The notes below the pieces were generated by a model. That model had not been told where the DNA came from and searched no databases. It saw only the letters and a list, made by a program, of their open reading frames with translations. 64,000 nucleotides of DNA from the NCBI GenBank assembly GCA_963732155.1, contig CAVSYB010000018.1, forward strand, positions 16,960 through 80,959, written 5' to 3'. Shown piece by piece: positions 41,855 through 51,189 of the stretch (position 1 is its first letter; every line of letters begins with the position of its first letter). A program made the position numbers and the translations under genes. The DNA is from Roseiarcus sp963732155. Its GTDB lineage: Bacteria > Pseudomonadota > Alphaproteobacteria > Rhizobiales > Beijerinckiaceae.

Positions 41855-43393
41855 TCACGCCGCCGCTGCGGCGCCTTCGCCGGCGCCGCGATAGGACAAA
41901 GCCTCGGCGAGATGGGCGCGGCGCACCGGGCCGCCGCCGTCGAGATCGCTCAAGGTTCGCGCGAGCTTCAGCACGCGATGATAGCCGCGCGCCGACAGGC
42001 GCATCCGCTCGGCCGCCTCGCGCAGCAGCCCGAGCGCGCCGGCGTCGGGCGCGGCGACCTGTTCGATCGCGCCGGCCGGCGCGGCGGCGTTGCAGCCGAC
42101 CGAAACGAGGCCGAGCGCGCGGTAGCGCGCCACCTGGATTTCGCGCGCCGCCGCCACCCGCGCCGCGACCTCGGCCGAGCCTTCCGCCGGCGCCGGCAGC
42201 AGCAGGTCGGCCGCCGTCACCGGCGGCACGTCGATCGTCAGGTCGAAGCGGTCGATCAGCGGCCCGGACAGCCGCCCCTGATATTGCGCGACGCAACGCG
42301 CGATTGGTCCGCGCGCGCAGGCGTAGCCGGGCTCGCTGGCGTGGCCGCAGCGGCAGGGGTTCATCGCCGCCACCAGCTGGAACCGCGCGGGATAGACGAT
42401 GCGGTGGTTGGCCCTGGCGATCGCCACCTCGCCGCTCTCGATCGGCTGGCGCAGGCTGTCGAGCGCCTGGGGCTGGAACTCCGGCAGTTCGTCGAGGAAC
42501 AGCACGCCCTGATGGGCGAGGGAAATCTCGCCGGGCCGCGCATGGACGCCGCCGCCGACCAAAGCCGCCATCGAGGCCGAATGATGCGGCGCGCGAAACG
42601 GGCGCCGGTCGGTCAGCGCGCCGCCCGCCAGATTGCCGGCGATCGAATGGATCATCGAGACTTCGAGCAATTCGCGCGGGGTCAGCGGCGGCAGGATCGA
42701 TGGCAGCCGTTGCGCCAGCATCGACTTGCCGGCGCCCGGCGAGCCGCTCATCAGCAGGTTGTGGCCGCCCGCCGCGGCCACTTCGAGCGCGCGCTTGGCG
42801 CTTTCCTGGCCGCGGATGTCGCGCATGTCGGGGAGGTCGGCGGCGGGCGCGCGCATCGCCGGCTCGGGCCGCGCCAGCACCTGCGTCCCCTTGAAGTGAT
42901 TGGCGAGCTGGATCAGCGAGCGCGGCGCCAATATGTCGAGATCGGCCGAAGCCCAGGCCGCCTCGGCGCCGCATGCGGCCGGGCAGATCAGGCCGCGCCC
43001 CTGCGCATTGGCGCCGATCGCCGCCGGCAGAACGCCGGCGACCGCGCTCACCGCGCCGTCGAGCGCCAGTTCGCCGATCACGGTGTAGCCGGCCAAGGCG
43101 TCGGGCGGGATCGCGCCGATCGCCGCCATCACGCCGAGGGCGATCGGCAGGTCGTAGTGGCTGCCCTCCTTGGGCATGTCGGCGGGGGCGAGATTGACGG
43201 TGATGCGCCGCGCCGGCAGCGCGAGGCCGGAGGCGATGAGCGCGGCGCGCACCCGCTCGCGCAATTCGGCGACCGCCTTGTCGCCGAGGCCGACGATCAT
43301 GAAGGCGACATTGCCGCTGGCGATCTGCACCTGCACGTCGATCGGGCGCGCCTCGACGCCCTCGAAGGCCACGGTTGAAACGCGCGCGACCAT
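41855..43393 (-). CDS. comM: ComM/YifB-type Mg-chelatase-like AAA+ ATPase
   Basis: This is a 512-residue protein. An N-terminal Lon-protease-like domain (residues ~1-170, VSTVAFEGVEARPIDVQVQ, in part) precedes an AAA+ core with Walker A GSPGAGKS near residue 220, Walker B VLFLDELPEF and the zinc-like MNPCRCGH motif, then a C-terminal Mg-chelatase-type domain. ComM is a branch-migration helicase in natural transformation and recombination. The length is normal. In many relatives it sits near gshB; here it is alone, following vapBC convergently. Confidence 0.92.
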   Translation of the reverse strand: MVARVSTVAFEGVEARPIDVQVQIASGNVAFMIVGLGDKAVAELRERVRAALIASGLALPARRITVNLAPADMPKEGSHYDLPIALGVMAAIGAIPPDALAGYTVIGELALDGAVSAVAGVLPAAIGANAQGRGLICPAACGAEAAWASADLDILAPRSLIQLANHFKGTQVLARPEPAMRAPAADLPDMRDIRGQESAKRALEVAAAGGHNLLMSGSPGAGKSMLAQRLPSILPPLTPRELLEVSMIHSIAGNLAGGALTDRRPFRAPHHSASMAALVGGGVHARPGEISLAHQGVLFLDELPEFQPQALDSLRQPIESGEVAIARANHRIVYPARFQLVAAMNPCRCGHASEPGYACARGPIARCVAQYQGRLSGPLIDRFDLTIDVPPVTAADLLLPAPAEGSAEVAARVAAAREIQVARYRALGLVSVGCNAAAPAGAIEQVAAPDAGALGLLREAAERMRLSARGYHRVLKLARTLSDLDGGGPVRRAHLAEALSYRGAGEGAAAAA

Positions 43394-43621
43394 GCCGCCC
43401 CCCGGCTCCGATCAAGCCCCGCCGCGCCGCCAGGCCGACGGCGAACAGGCGGAACATTTGCAGAACGGAGGCGATATGGCAAGCGAAATTGCGGCGGCTG
43501 CGTCGCCTCCTGCGATGAACGCCCCGGCGAGACGGCGCAATCCGCCGCCGCCGCGCCGCTTGATCGCCCCCCGACCGGATTTATCTTCGCGGCGCCGCGG
43601 CCATGCGCAGGGGAGCGGGTC

Positions 43622-43990
43622 ATGAAAGCGAAATTCGTCGTCAGCGCTCTTGCGACCGCCGTCCTCATCGCGACGCTCCAACCGGGAGCGGCGGCGGCTT
43701 ATCATTATTACGTGGAAAGAACCGCCGCGGCCGGCGCGCCGACCCACGTCTGGGCCTTCTACAATTGCATCAATTGCATCGGCAGGAAGCGCTGGCCGTT
43801 TTCGGGATCCGCCTTCGTCGAGCATGGAACCGTCGAGTTCAAGGACTCGGTGAAAAATCGGTGCGGACTGGCGAACCTGCCGACGCGCGAGGTCTGGTAC
43901 ACTTCGGCGCCCGGATTCTCCGGCCTCGACAAACTCACGTTTCCCAGAGGACACGGACGCCCCGAGATCATCGCCGTGATCGTGCGCTAG
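43622..43990 (+). CDS. Small secreted Cys-containing protein of unknown function
   Basis: This is a 122-residue protein with a signal peptide (MKAKFVVSALATAVLIATLQ, cleavage near AAA|YHY). The mature ~95 residues contain Cys in YNCINCIGRKRW (a CxxC) and a later CGL, and many aromatic residues. I see no family I recognise. GGGGAGCGGGTC precedes the ATG. It is divergent from comM. Confidence 0.68.
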   Translation: MKAKFVVSALATAVLIATLQPGAAAAYHYYVERTAAAGAPTHVWAFYNCINCIGRKRWPFSGSAFVEHGTVEFKDSVKNRCGLANLPTREVWYTSAPGFSGLDKLTFPRGHGRPEIIAVIVR

Positions 43991-44069
43991 CGGCGCGCGG
44001 CGGCGCCCGCCGTCTCCCCCCTCCCGCGTCTCTGTCGGAGCTCGAACGCGGCGCGCCGCGACCGGCCGC

Positions 44070-44321
44070 TCAGGTCTTGGCGACGATCATCCGATAGACC
44101 AGCAACACCACCACCGCGCCGATGACCGCGACCAGGAGGCTCCACAGATTGAGCCCGGTCACGCCCTGGGTGCCGGTCAGACTGACGATGTAGCCGCCGA
44201 CCACGGCGCCGACCACCCCGAGCACGATGTCGAGAACGACGCCCGAGCCCGACTTGTTGACAATCTTGCTCCCGATGAAGCCGGCGAGCAGGCCGAGGAT
44301 GATCCAGCTGATGATTCCCAT
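44070..44321 (-). CDS. GlsB/YeaQ/YmgE family stress membrane protein
   Basis: This is an 83-residue protein with three transmembrane helices separated by Gly-rich turns (MGIISWIILGLLAGFIGSK, in part, then VLDIVLGVVGAVVGG and SLLVAVIGAVVVLLVYR). This is the transglycosylase-associated/GlsB fold, small membrane proteins linked to envelope and general stress. GGAGG lies six bases before the start at 44319-44321. A long frame continues upstream on the same strand but is only a GC-rich shadow of the hydrolase gene beyond. Confidence 0.9.
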   Translation of the reverse strand: MGIISWIILGLLAGFIGSKIVNKSGSGVVLDIVLGVVGAVVGGYIVSLTGTQGVTGLNLWSLLVAVIGAVVVLLVYRMIVAKT

Positions 44322-44492
44322 GATGCGCCTCCAGGTCCCGCGCCACGCCCGCCGTTGCCCGCGCCACGCGCATTCTGCGAAGCGCGGGTCGGGGCGGGCG
44401 TTGACGATGACGCATGATACCACGCTTAATGATCGCCGGCGCGCCAGGGATGTCGCGCGGCGATGACCGCGCGGCGCCGGCAAGGAGATCCA

Positions 44493-45005
44493 ATGCCCGA
44501 CCTCGAGAGGATCGCCGGGGACATCGAGCGCATCGCGGCGCAGGAGCGCGCGCTGGTCTTCGACAAGTTCGACGAGGCGATCGCCTGGGCGCTCGGCTCG
44601 CGCCTGAGGGAAGCGGGCGAAGCGATCGACGCCCCGATCGTGATCGACATTCGCAGCCACCGGCATTTGTTGTTCTGCTGCGCGTTGGCCGGCGCCACCC
44701 CCGACAATTGGGAATGGGTGCGCCGCAAGAGCAATGTCGTGCACCAATTCTACCGGGCGAGCTATGCGGTCGGCCTGGAGCTTCGCGCCAGGGAAACGAC
44801 GCTGCAAATCGACCGCGGCGTCGACGAACAGGACTACGCCGCCCATGGCGGCAGCTTCCCGATCCGCGTCGCCGGAGCGGGCTTTGTGGGTTCGATCACG
44901 GTTTCCGGGCTTCCCCAGCGCGACGACCACAACCTGGTTGTGGCCGCCCTTTGCGCGTTTCTGGGCAGGAATCTCGAGGAGCTGGCGCTTGCGGCGCCGG
45001 GCTGA
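44493..45005 (+). CDS. UPF0303 heme-degrading-domain (HbpS-like) protein
   Basis: This is a 170-residue protein with an alpha/beta Haem_degrading fold: VFDKFDEAIAWALGSRLRE, HRHLLFCCALAGATPDNWEW, in part, and GGSFPIRVAGAGFVGSITVSG, in part. It belongs to the UPF0303 group of cytoplasmic proteins whose relatives bind heme or cobalamin-like cofactors. The role is unproven. The start is ATG 44493, set by AAGGAG seven bases upstream, in preference to ATG 44463. Confidence 0.85.
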   Translation: MPDLERIAGDIERIAAQERALVFDKFDEAIAWALGSRLREAGEAIDAPIVIDIRSHRHLLFCCALAGATPDNWEWVRRKSNVVHQFYRASYAVGLELRARETTLQIDRGVDEQDYAAHGGSFPIRVAGAGFVGSITVSGLPQRDDHNLVVAALCAFLGRNLEELALAAPG

Positions 45006-45079
45006 GACCCGCCCGGCGCCCGGCGGAAATGGCCGCCGCCTCGCCGCCGCGCAAGACCGCGCGGACCGCAGGCGCGCGG

Positions 45080-45901
45080 CTATTCGTTGAAAAACGCCAG
45101 CAGGTCGGCGTTGAGCTGGTCCTTGTGGGTGAAATAGAGGCCGTGCGGCGCGCCCTTGTAGACCTTCAGCGCCGCCCCTTCGATCGCCGCCGCCGAAGCC
45201 TTGCCGCTGACCTCGAACGGCACGATCTGGTCGTCGTCGCCGTGGATGACCAGGGTCGGCACGTCGAACGCCTTGAGGTCCTCGCGAAAATCGGTCTCGG
45301 AAAAGGCGTTGACGCAATCGAGCGTGCCCTTCAGCGAAGCCTGCAGCGCGAGAAAATGCGTCCAATCGAGCATGCCCTGCGACACTTTCGACCCCGGCCG
45401 GTTGGCGCCGGTGAACGCCTTGCCGAAATCGGCGAAGAACTGCGCGCGGTCGGCGCCGATGCCGGCGCGAATGCCGTCGAACACGGCGCGGTCCACCCCT
45501 TGCGGGTTGTCGGCGCCCTTCAGCAGGAACGGGGGAACCGAGCTCACCAACACCGCTTTGGCGACGCTGTCCGTGCCGTAGCGCCCGATGTAGCGCGCCA
45601 CTTCGCCCCCGCCCATCGAAAAGCCGACGAGGATGACGTCCTCCAGTTCGAGCGCGTCGATCAGGTCGGAAAGATCGCCGGCGAACGTGTCGTAGTCGTA
45701 GCCTTCCCATGGCTGGTCGGATCGGCCGAAACCGCGCCGGTCATGGGCGACGCAGCGAAACCCCGCGGCGGCGAGGAAGTTCATCTGGTTTTCCCACATG
45801 TCGGCGTTCAGCGGCCAGCCATGGCAGAACACCACCGGCGTTCCGCTGCCCCAGTCCTTGTAGTAGATCTCCGTCCCGTCGTCGGTCTCGATCATCGCCA
45901 T
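45080..45901 (-). CDS. Alpha/beta hydrolase, non-heme chloroperoxidase/arylesterase type
   Basis: This is a 273-residue alpha/beta hydrolase. The nucleophile elbow GFSMGGGE (Ser near residue 94), the oxyanion HGWP (near residue 28), the acid in the VIHGDDDQIVPFE segment and the final His in APHGLYFTHKDQ are all present. The YYKDWGSGTPVVFCHGWPL opening, in part, is typical of cofactor-free haloperoxidase-like esterases (perhydrolases). The natural substrate is unknown. It is divergent from rsmE. Confidence 0.9.
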   Translation of the reverse strand: MAMIETDDGTEIYYKDWGSGTPVVFCHGWPLNADMWENQMNFLAAAGFRCVAHDRRGFGRSDQPWEGYDYDTFAGDLSDLIDALELEDVILVGFSMGGGEVARYIGRYGTDSVAKAVLVSSVPPFLLKGADNPQGVDRAVFDGIRAGIGADRAQFFADFGKAFTGANRPGSKVSQGMLDWTHFLALQASLKGTLDCVNAFSETDFREDLKAFDVPTLVIHGDDDQIVPFEVSGKASAAAIEGAALKVYKGAPHGLYFTHKDQLNADLLAFFNE

Positions 45902-46095
45902 CGGTCGATCTCCTTCGTTGATGGACAGGCGCGCGGCCCCGCTTCGCTCCCCGCGTCATGGCGAGCCCTCGCACGATCGCTATTGCGGCGCCGTTCGCCT
46001 TATCGCAGGAGTATTTGTCACCAATAATAACGGCGGCGCGAGGGCCGCGGCGCCGCCGCAAGGATCGCCGGTCCCGGCGACGGGCGGAGGCTTTG

Positions 46096-46839
46096 ATGGC
46101 GCGCACCGATTTTTCGAGCCCGCGCTTGCACGTCGAGGCGGCGTTGAACGAGGGCGCCGTCGTCGCCCTGGCGCCGGAACAGGCCCACTATCTCGTCAAC
46201 GTGTTGCGGCTGCGCGCGGGCGCGCGCGTTCTCGTGTTCAACGGCCGCGACGGCGAATTTGCCTGCCGCCTCAACGCCGCGACGCGCAAAGGCGCGTCGC
46301 TGGCGGTCGGCGCCCGCGAGCGAGCGCAGGAATTTGCGCCCGACCTCGATTATCTCTTTGCGCCGCTCAAGCACGCGCGCCTCGACTATATCGCGCAAAA
46401 AGCGGTGGAGATGGGCGCGCGGCGCCTCAAGCCGGTGATCACCCGCCGCACCCAGGCGAGCCGCGTCAATCTCGCCCGGCTGCGCGCCAACGCGCTTGAG
46501 GCGGCCGAGCAATGCGGCGTCATCTGGCTGCCGGAAATCGTCGCCGAGCAACCGCTCGGGGCGGTTCTGGCCGACTGGCCGGCGCAACGGCTGCTGATCT
46601 TTTGCGACGAGGACGCGCCGCAGGCCAATCCGATCGCCGCGCTCGCCGGCCGCGCGGCGCCCGGCGGGCTCGCGCTGCTGATCGGGCCGGAGGGCGGCTT
46701 CGAGGAGGCGGAGCGCGCGGCGATCCTGCGAACCCCCAATGTGCTGCGCCTGTCGCTCGGCCCGCGCGTCCTGCGCGCCGACACCGCCGGCGTGGCGGCG
46801 CTGGCGCTGATCCAGGCGCAACTGGGCGACTGGCGGTGA
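46096..46839 (+). CDS. rsmE: 16S rRNA (uracil-1498-N3)-methyltransferase
   Basis: This is a 247-residue SPOUT methyltransferase. An N-terminal PUA-like domain (HYLVNVLRLRAGARVLVFNG) precedes the SPOUT core with GPEGGFEEAE and the trefoil-knot motif LSLGPRVLRADTA. It methylates U1498 in the ribosomal decoding site. The start is ATG 46096, with GGAGG five bases upstream; a longer frame to 45958 has no such site. Next comes a porin-like gene and then gshA in reverse orientation. Confidence 0.92.
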   Translation: MARTDFSSPRLHVEAALNEGAVVALAPEQAHYLVNVLRLRAGARVLVFNGRDGEFACRLNAATRKGASLAVGARERAQEFAPDLDYLFAPLKHARLDYIAQKAVEMGARRLKPVITRRTQASRVNLARLRANALEAAEQCGVIWLPEIVAEQPLGAVLADWPAQRLLIFCDEDAPQANPIAALAGRAAPGGLALLIGPEGGFEEAERAAILRTPNVLRLSLGPRVLRADTAGVAALALIQAQLGDWR

Positions 46840-46969
46840 GCGGCTGTGGCGCCCGCGCCACGCCGGCGAAATTAGCGGGGAAAACCGCTCGAGCGCCGCG
46901 AAGCCGCCACGAAGCCGAACCAACTGTGGCGCGAAGGTGAGGATTCGTATCGACGTTCGGGGTTGCGGC

Positions 46970-47353
46970 ATGAATCGTTGGGGTGTGGGCGCGGCGTTGG
47001 CGTTGGCTTTCTCGCAAGGGGTTTGCGCCGGCGATCTTCCCTCGTCGTCGCAGTTCGCCAGGACCCGCGCCAACACGCGATGCGGGGCGCTCGGCGCGGG
47101 CTTCTTCCCGATCGCCGGATCGGACGCCTGCGTCAGGATCAGCGGCCATATCAGCGCCGGGGCGGGCTTTGCGACGGGCGCGGCGCGCGGCGGTTCCGCG
47201 GACCTCGCCATCGCGCCGAGCGCGCCGAACGGCTTTGGCGCGGAAGCGGGGATGGCCGGCGATTTCCGCTTCGACACGGCGAACGGACCGGGCCGCATCT
47301 ATCTGAGCGTCGAAAGCGCCGCGGGTTCGCCCCTGGCGACCGGCAATCAGTAG
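46970..47353 (+). CDS. Truncated porin-like secreted protein
   Basis: This is a 127-residue protein with signal peptide MNRWGVGAALALAFSQGVCA (cleavage before GDLP). The mature part has CGALGAGFFPIAGSDACVRI, then SGHISAG, closely matching the N-terminal plug and first strands of Rhizobiales trimeric porins (typically ~350-450 residues, GTDTCVKISG motif). A later DFRFDTANGPGRIYLSV resembles a second porin strand pair. The remaining barrel is missing, so it is a porin fragment or a small beta protein derived from one. An in-frame GTG at 46937 is an alternative start. It overlaps the end of gshA by seven bases. Confidence 0.62.
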   Translation: MNRWGVGAALALAFSQGVCAGDLPSSSQFARTRANTRCGALGAGFFPIAGSDACVRISGHISAGAGFATGAARGGSADLAIAPSAPNGFGAEAGMAGDFRFDTANGPGRIYLSVESAAGSPLATGNQ

Positions 47354-48717
47354 CGGGCCTCGGCGAAAACGGGATCGACGACGCCGCCCCATTCGCCCTC
47401 GAAGCGGGCGATCCATTGCTGCGCCGCGACGCGGCGCGAGGCGACGAATTCGTCGAGCGGCGCCAGATAGAGCGTCTCGTCGCGCCCGTTCGCGTCGAGC
47501 CGCGCGCGCCGCGCGAGGCCGCCGCGCGCGATCGCCAATATCTCGCGGCCGACCTCGACGAGGCTGCGGCCGGCGATCCTGGCGTCCAGAGCGAGGCGGG
47601 GGACGTCGTCGCGCAACTGCTGGCGTTGCGCGGCGGTCCAGTTCCTGATCAGTTCCAAGGCGGCGTCGAGCGCCGCCGGATCGTAATAGAGGCCGACCAT
47701 CAGGGCCGGCAGCGCCGCGATGCGCGCCGCCGGCCCGACATCGGCGCCGCGCACTTCGAGATAGCGCTTGAGGCGCACCTCCGGAAAAATCGTCGAGAGA
47801 TGGTTGACCCAGTCCGACATTGTCGCGCGCTCGCCCGGCAGCGCTTCCAGACGGCCCGCCAGCAGGTCGCGGAAGCTGGCGCCCGCGACATCGTGATAAT
47901 GGTCGCCGCGCTTGACGAAATACATCGGCACGTCGAGCGCGTAATCGACGTAGCGCTCGAAGCCCATGCCCGGCTCGAAGGCGAAAGGCAGCATGCCGGC
48001 GCGCGCATTGTCGGTGTCGCGCCAGATTTCCGAGCGCGCCGAAAGAAAGCCGTTGAGCCTGCCCTCGGTGAACGGCGAATTGGCGAACAGCGCCGTCGCC
48101 AGCGGTTGCAAGGCGAGGCCGACGCGCAGCTTCTTGACCATGTCGGCTTCGCTCGAAAAGTCGAGATTGGATTGCACCGTCGCGGTGCGGAACATCATGT
48201 CGAGCCCGCGCGTCCCCACTTTCGGCATGTAGCGCGCCATGATCTGGTAGCGGTGCTTGGGCATGACGGGCGTTTGCGCCAGCGTCCATTTCGGGCTCAT
48301 CCCGAGCGCCAGAAAGCCGATTCCCAGGGGTTCGGCGACTTCGCGCGCCATGCGCAGGTGCGCGTCGAGCTCCGCCGCCGTCTGGTGGATGGTTTCGAGC
48401 GGCGCGCCCGATAATTCGAACTGCCCGCCCGGCTCCAGCGAAATGGCGGCCCCGGAGACGGCGTCGTAGAGGCCGATCAGACCCTCGCCGTCGAAGATCG
48501 CCTCCCAGCCGAGGCGGTCGCGCATGCCCTCGAGCAGCGCGCGAATGCCGCGCGCGCCGCCGTAGGGGACCGGCGTCAGATCCGCGCGATAGAAGGGAAT
48601 CTTCTCGTTTTCGGTGCCGACCCGAAACGACGAGGCCGGCTTGCAGCCGGCCTCCAGCCAGGCGACGAGCGCGTCGCGCGACTCCACGAAGCTGGCGTCA
48701 ATGATATCGCGGGCCAT
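47347..48717 (-). CDS. gshA: Glutamate-cysteine ligase, alphaproteobacterial/plant type
   Basis: This is a 456-residue enzyme that ligates Glu and Cys to gamma-glutamylcysteine, the first step of glutathione synthesis. Family features include FRVGTENEKIPFYR, SLEPGGQFELSGAPL, GMSPKWTLAQTPVMPK, in part, and RYQIMARYMPKVGTRGLDMM, in part. This is the plant-like (GshA class 3) form found in alphaproteobacteria. The start is ATG 48715-48717 (MARDIID), with an alternative ATG two codons upstream. It converges on the porin fragment. Confidence 0.93.
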   Translation of the reverse strand: MARDIIDASFVESRDALVAWLEAGCKPASSFRVGTENEKIPFYRADLTPVPYGGARGIRALLEGMRDRLGWEAIFDGEGLIGLYDAVSGAAISLEPGGQFELSGAPLETIHQTAAELDAHLRMAREVAEPLGIGFLALGMSPKWTLAQTPVMPKHRYQIMARYMPKVGTRGLDMMFRTATVQSNLDFSSEADMVKKLRVGLALQPLATALFANSPFTEGRLNGFLSARSEIWRDTDNARAGMLPFAFEPGMGFERYVDYALDVPMYFVKRGDHYHDVAGASFRDLLAGRLEALPGERATMSDWVNHLSTIFPEVRLKRYLEVRGADVGPAARIAALPALMVGLYYDPAALDAALELIRNWTAAQRQQLRDDVPRLALDARIAGRSLVEVGREILAIARGGLARRARLDANGRDETLYLAPLDEFVASRRVAAQQWIARFEGEWGGVVDPVFAEARY

Positions 48718-48857
48718 GAACAATTCCGGGAGGATGGGCGGCGACCCCGCCTGGGACAGCGGTTAGATAGTTGGCCCGCCGCGACAACGCAACGCGCCCC
48801 CGCCGGCCGCGGCAGGGGCGCGAGGCCGCCCGCGCCAAATGAGCTTGTGGAGCGGCG

Positions 48858-49577
48858 CTACTGGCCGCCCGGCGGGCTCAACGATTTCAGAATGTCGCGC
48901 ATGCCCTGCTGATGCGTCTCGGCGATCTGGACGCCGGCCTGAAACATGCTGCCGAGCGTGTTGAGCCCGGCCTGCACGACGGCCGCCTGGGGGGTCGGGC
49001 CGGCGGCGCCGCCGCCGCCCAACAGGCCGCCGAGCAGGCCGCTGACCATGCCCGCGAGCCCGCCGCCGGCCGGCTGCGCGCCGGCCGGCTGGTTGACGAG
49101 AGACCCGAGGCCGCCGGGACTGTTGGCGGCCGCGGCGAGCTGGTTGAGAATTCCACCCAGGCCCTGCCCGTTCATCGCATGATACAGACCGCCCATCAGC
49201 ATGGAGGCGACGACCGGCATCATCTGCAGAACGATCTGCGGGCTCACCCCGGACATCTGCGAAATCTGCTGGCCGAGCTGGGCGGTCGCTTGCGGCGAGC
49301 CGAAAATCTGGCCGAGCGCGCCCCCGCCCGGCGCCGCCGCCGCGCCCGCCATTCCCGGGTCGTTGAATGCGCCCTGATGCGTGGCGTTGGTGAGCTGCGA
49401 GACGATGCCGCCGAGGCCGGTCGGGTCCGCGGCGGTCTTCTGCAGGCCCATCGAGAACGCGGGGATCATCGCCTGAATCGCCGCCTGCGTCTGCTCGGGC
49501 GTGAGGCCGAACTGGTTCGCCAGGTTGTTGACGCCCTGTCCGCCCTGCGCGGCCTGAATGATGTCGTTGAGCGTCAT
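48858..49577 (-). CDS. DUF937 family protein
   Basis: This is a 239-residue protein. The N-terminal NDIIQAAQGGQGVNNLANQF, in part, and GLTPEQTQAAIQAMIPAFSMG, in part, match DUF937 (a repeated helical domain of unknown function). The rest is rich in Gly, Gln and Ala with low-complexity stretches (GLLGGLLGGGGAAG). No signal peptide or membrane helix is evident. It is downstream of the MATE gene on the same strand, 45 bases away, possibly co-transcribed. Confidence 0.85.
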   Translation of the reverse strand: MTLNDIIQAAQGGQGVNNLANQFGLTPEQTQAAIQAMIPAFSMGLQKTAADPTGLGGIVSQLTNATHQGAFNDPGMAGAAAAPGGGALGQIFGSPQATAQLGQQISQMSGVSPQIVLQMMPVVASMLMGGLYHAMNGQGLGGILNQLAAAANSPGGLGSLVNQPAGAQPAGGGLAGMVSGLLGGLLGGGGAAGPTPQAAVVQAGLNTLGSMFQAGVQIAETHQQGMRDILKSLSPPGGQ

Positions 49578-49622
49578 CGAGCGCCTCCCCTGTCGGCCGC
49601 CGGCGACCGGCGTCGAGGCAAC

Positions 49623-51005
49623 CTAGTGCTTTTCAAGACGCATGGCGAGCCGCGCCGTCACCCGGTAGGCGGCGTAGACCGCGCCGACTCCGAATACGGC
49701 GGCGCCGGCGGCCGCGCCCAGCATTGCGCCCTCGACGCCGTGTTCGGGACCGCCGAGATTGGCGCCGACGGCCACGAAAGGAATGGTTCCCAACGTCGCG
49801 CGGCCCCAGTTGAAAAGGGTCGCCAGCAGCGGAAAGCCGAGATTGTTGAACGCAGTGTTGGCGACGAACAGGCAAGCCATGAACAGCCAGGCCGAGACGC
49901 CGTAGCTGCAGAAAAAGGTGACGAGACGCGCGTTGTCGCCATGCGCGTCGAACGCCCAGTTGATCGCCGGGCTGGCGACGAACAGCACGGCCCAGGCGAC
50001 CAGCACATAGCCGACCGAAAGCAGGAAGGAATCGGTCAACGCGCGGCGGACGCGGTAGATCAATTTCGCGCCGAGATTCTGGCCGAGGATCGGACCGATC
50101 GACGCCGTGAGCGCGAAGATGGCGCCGAATGCGACGGGGATGAGGCGGTCGGTCGTCGCCACCGCGGCGACCCCGGCCTCGCCGAAATCCGAGATGACGC
50201 GCGTGATATAAATGGCGGCGGCCGGCGTCGCCAGATTGGTGAGGACCGCCGGCAGCCCGATCGACAGGATCGGCCGAAGGTCTCGCCGCAGCGCGCGCCA
50301 TCCGGGACGCCCGACGAGGTCATGGACGCCGATCGCGCCATAGGCGCCGACCCCGAGGAACACCAGCCGCGAGATCACCGTCGCCCAGGCCGCGCCGTAG
50401 ACGCCCAGGCCAAATCCGAAAATCAGCAAGGGGTCGGTGAGCGCCGTGACGGCGCCGCCGGCCAGCGTCACATACATCGCGCGCCGCGCATCGCCCGTCG
50501 CGCGCAGCACCGCCGCAAGGCCCATCCCCAAAGCCAGCGGCACATTGGCCGGCAGCGTGATGGCGAGAAAGCGATAGGCGATCTCGCCGGCGCGGCCCTG
50601 CGCGTGCAGGCCGTGCTCGAGAATTTGCCCGCGAAAGAACACCAGCCCCAGGGCCATCGCCGTCGCGACGAGGCCGGAAATCGCCAGTCCGGAGGCCGCC
50701 AGCCGCCTCGCCGCCGGCCGGTCGCCGGCCCCGAGCGCGCGCGAGACCGTGGCGGCGACGGCGATCGTCAGGCCGATATTGACGGCGACCGCGAGAAACA
50801 GAACCTGACTCGCATAGCCGACGGCCGCCTTCAGCGACTGGTCGCCGAGCCGCGAAACGTACAGCAGCGACAGCAGGTCGACGACGAAAATCGCCATCAG
50901 CCCGACGGCGCCCGTCGCGGTCATCACCGCGACATGACGCATGGTCGAGCCCTCGGTGAAGACCGGCCGCGGCTTGGCGGACGCGGCGATGGAGGCGGCG
51001 GTCAA
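49623..51005 (-). CDS. MATE family multidrug/toxin efflux transporter
   Basis: This is a 460-residue membrane protein with 12 hydrophobic helices arranged as two six-helix repeats. The entry motif FTEGSTMRHVAVMTATGAVG, LYVSRLGDQSLKAAVGYA and GADLLK-like loops (here LGAGDRPAARRLAASGL) fit the NorM/DinF-type MATE fold, which exports cationic drugs in exchange for Na+ or H+. The substrate is unknown. It is divergent from ispH. The first ~18 residues look dispensable; ATG 50941-50943 (MRHVAV) is a less likely start. Confidence 0.92.
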   Translation of the reverse strand: MTAASIAASAKPRPVFTEGSTMRHVAVMTATGAVGLMAIFVVDLLSLLYVSRLGDQSLKAAVGYASQVLFLAVAVNIGLTIAVAATVSRALGAGDRPAARRLAASGLAISGLVATAMALGLVFFRGQILEHGLHAQGRAGEIAYRFLAITLPANVPLALGMGLAAVLRATGDARRAMYVTLAGGAVTALTDPLLIFGFGLGVYGAAWATVISRLVFLGVGAYGAIGVHDLVGRPGWRALRRDLRPILSIGLPAVLTNLATPAAAIYITRVISDFGEAGVAAVATTDRLIPVAFGAIFALTASIGPILGQNLGAKLIYRVRRALTDSFLLSVGYVLVAWAVLFVASPAINWAFDAHGDNARLVTFFCSYGVSAWLFMACLFVANTAFNNLGFPLLATLFNWGRATLGTIPFVAVGANLGGPEHGVEGAMLGAAAGAAVFGVGAVYAAYRVTARLAMRLEKH

Positions 51006-51189
51006 GGCATGGCTTCCGGCTTTGGCGCAAGGGCCGACGCTCTTAGACGCAATCGCAGCCTTGCGCCAGCTTCAACCGCCGACGCCGGCGTCCGACTCGC
51101 GGCCGATGCGAAGACGAGCCCCGCGGGCGCCCTATTGACTTAACCGGCCGGCTTCCCGAAAACCCCTGTCGTCGCCGGCGGACCCGTCC

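Noticed and set aside
44070..45710. A 546-codon frame joining GlsB-like protein to upstream sequence
   Set aside because: Only the last 83 codons have a domain and a strong ribosome site; the rest is antisense or out-of-frame shadow of the hydrolase gene.
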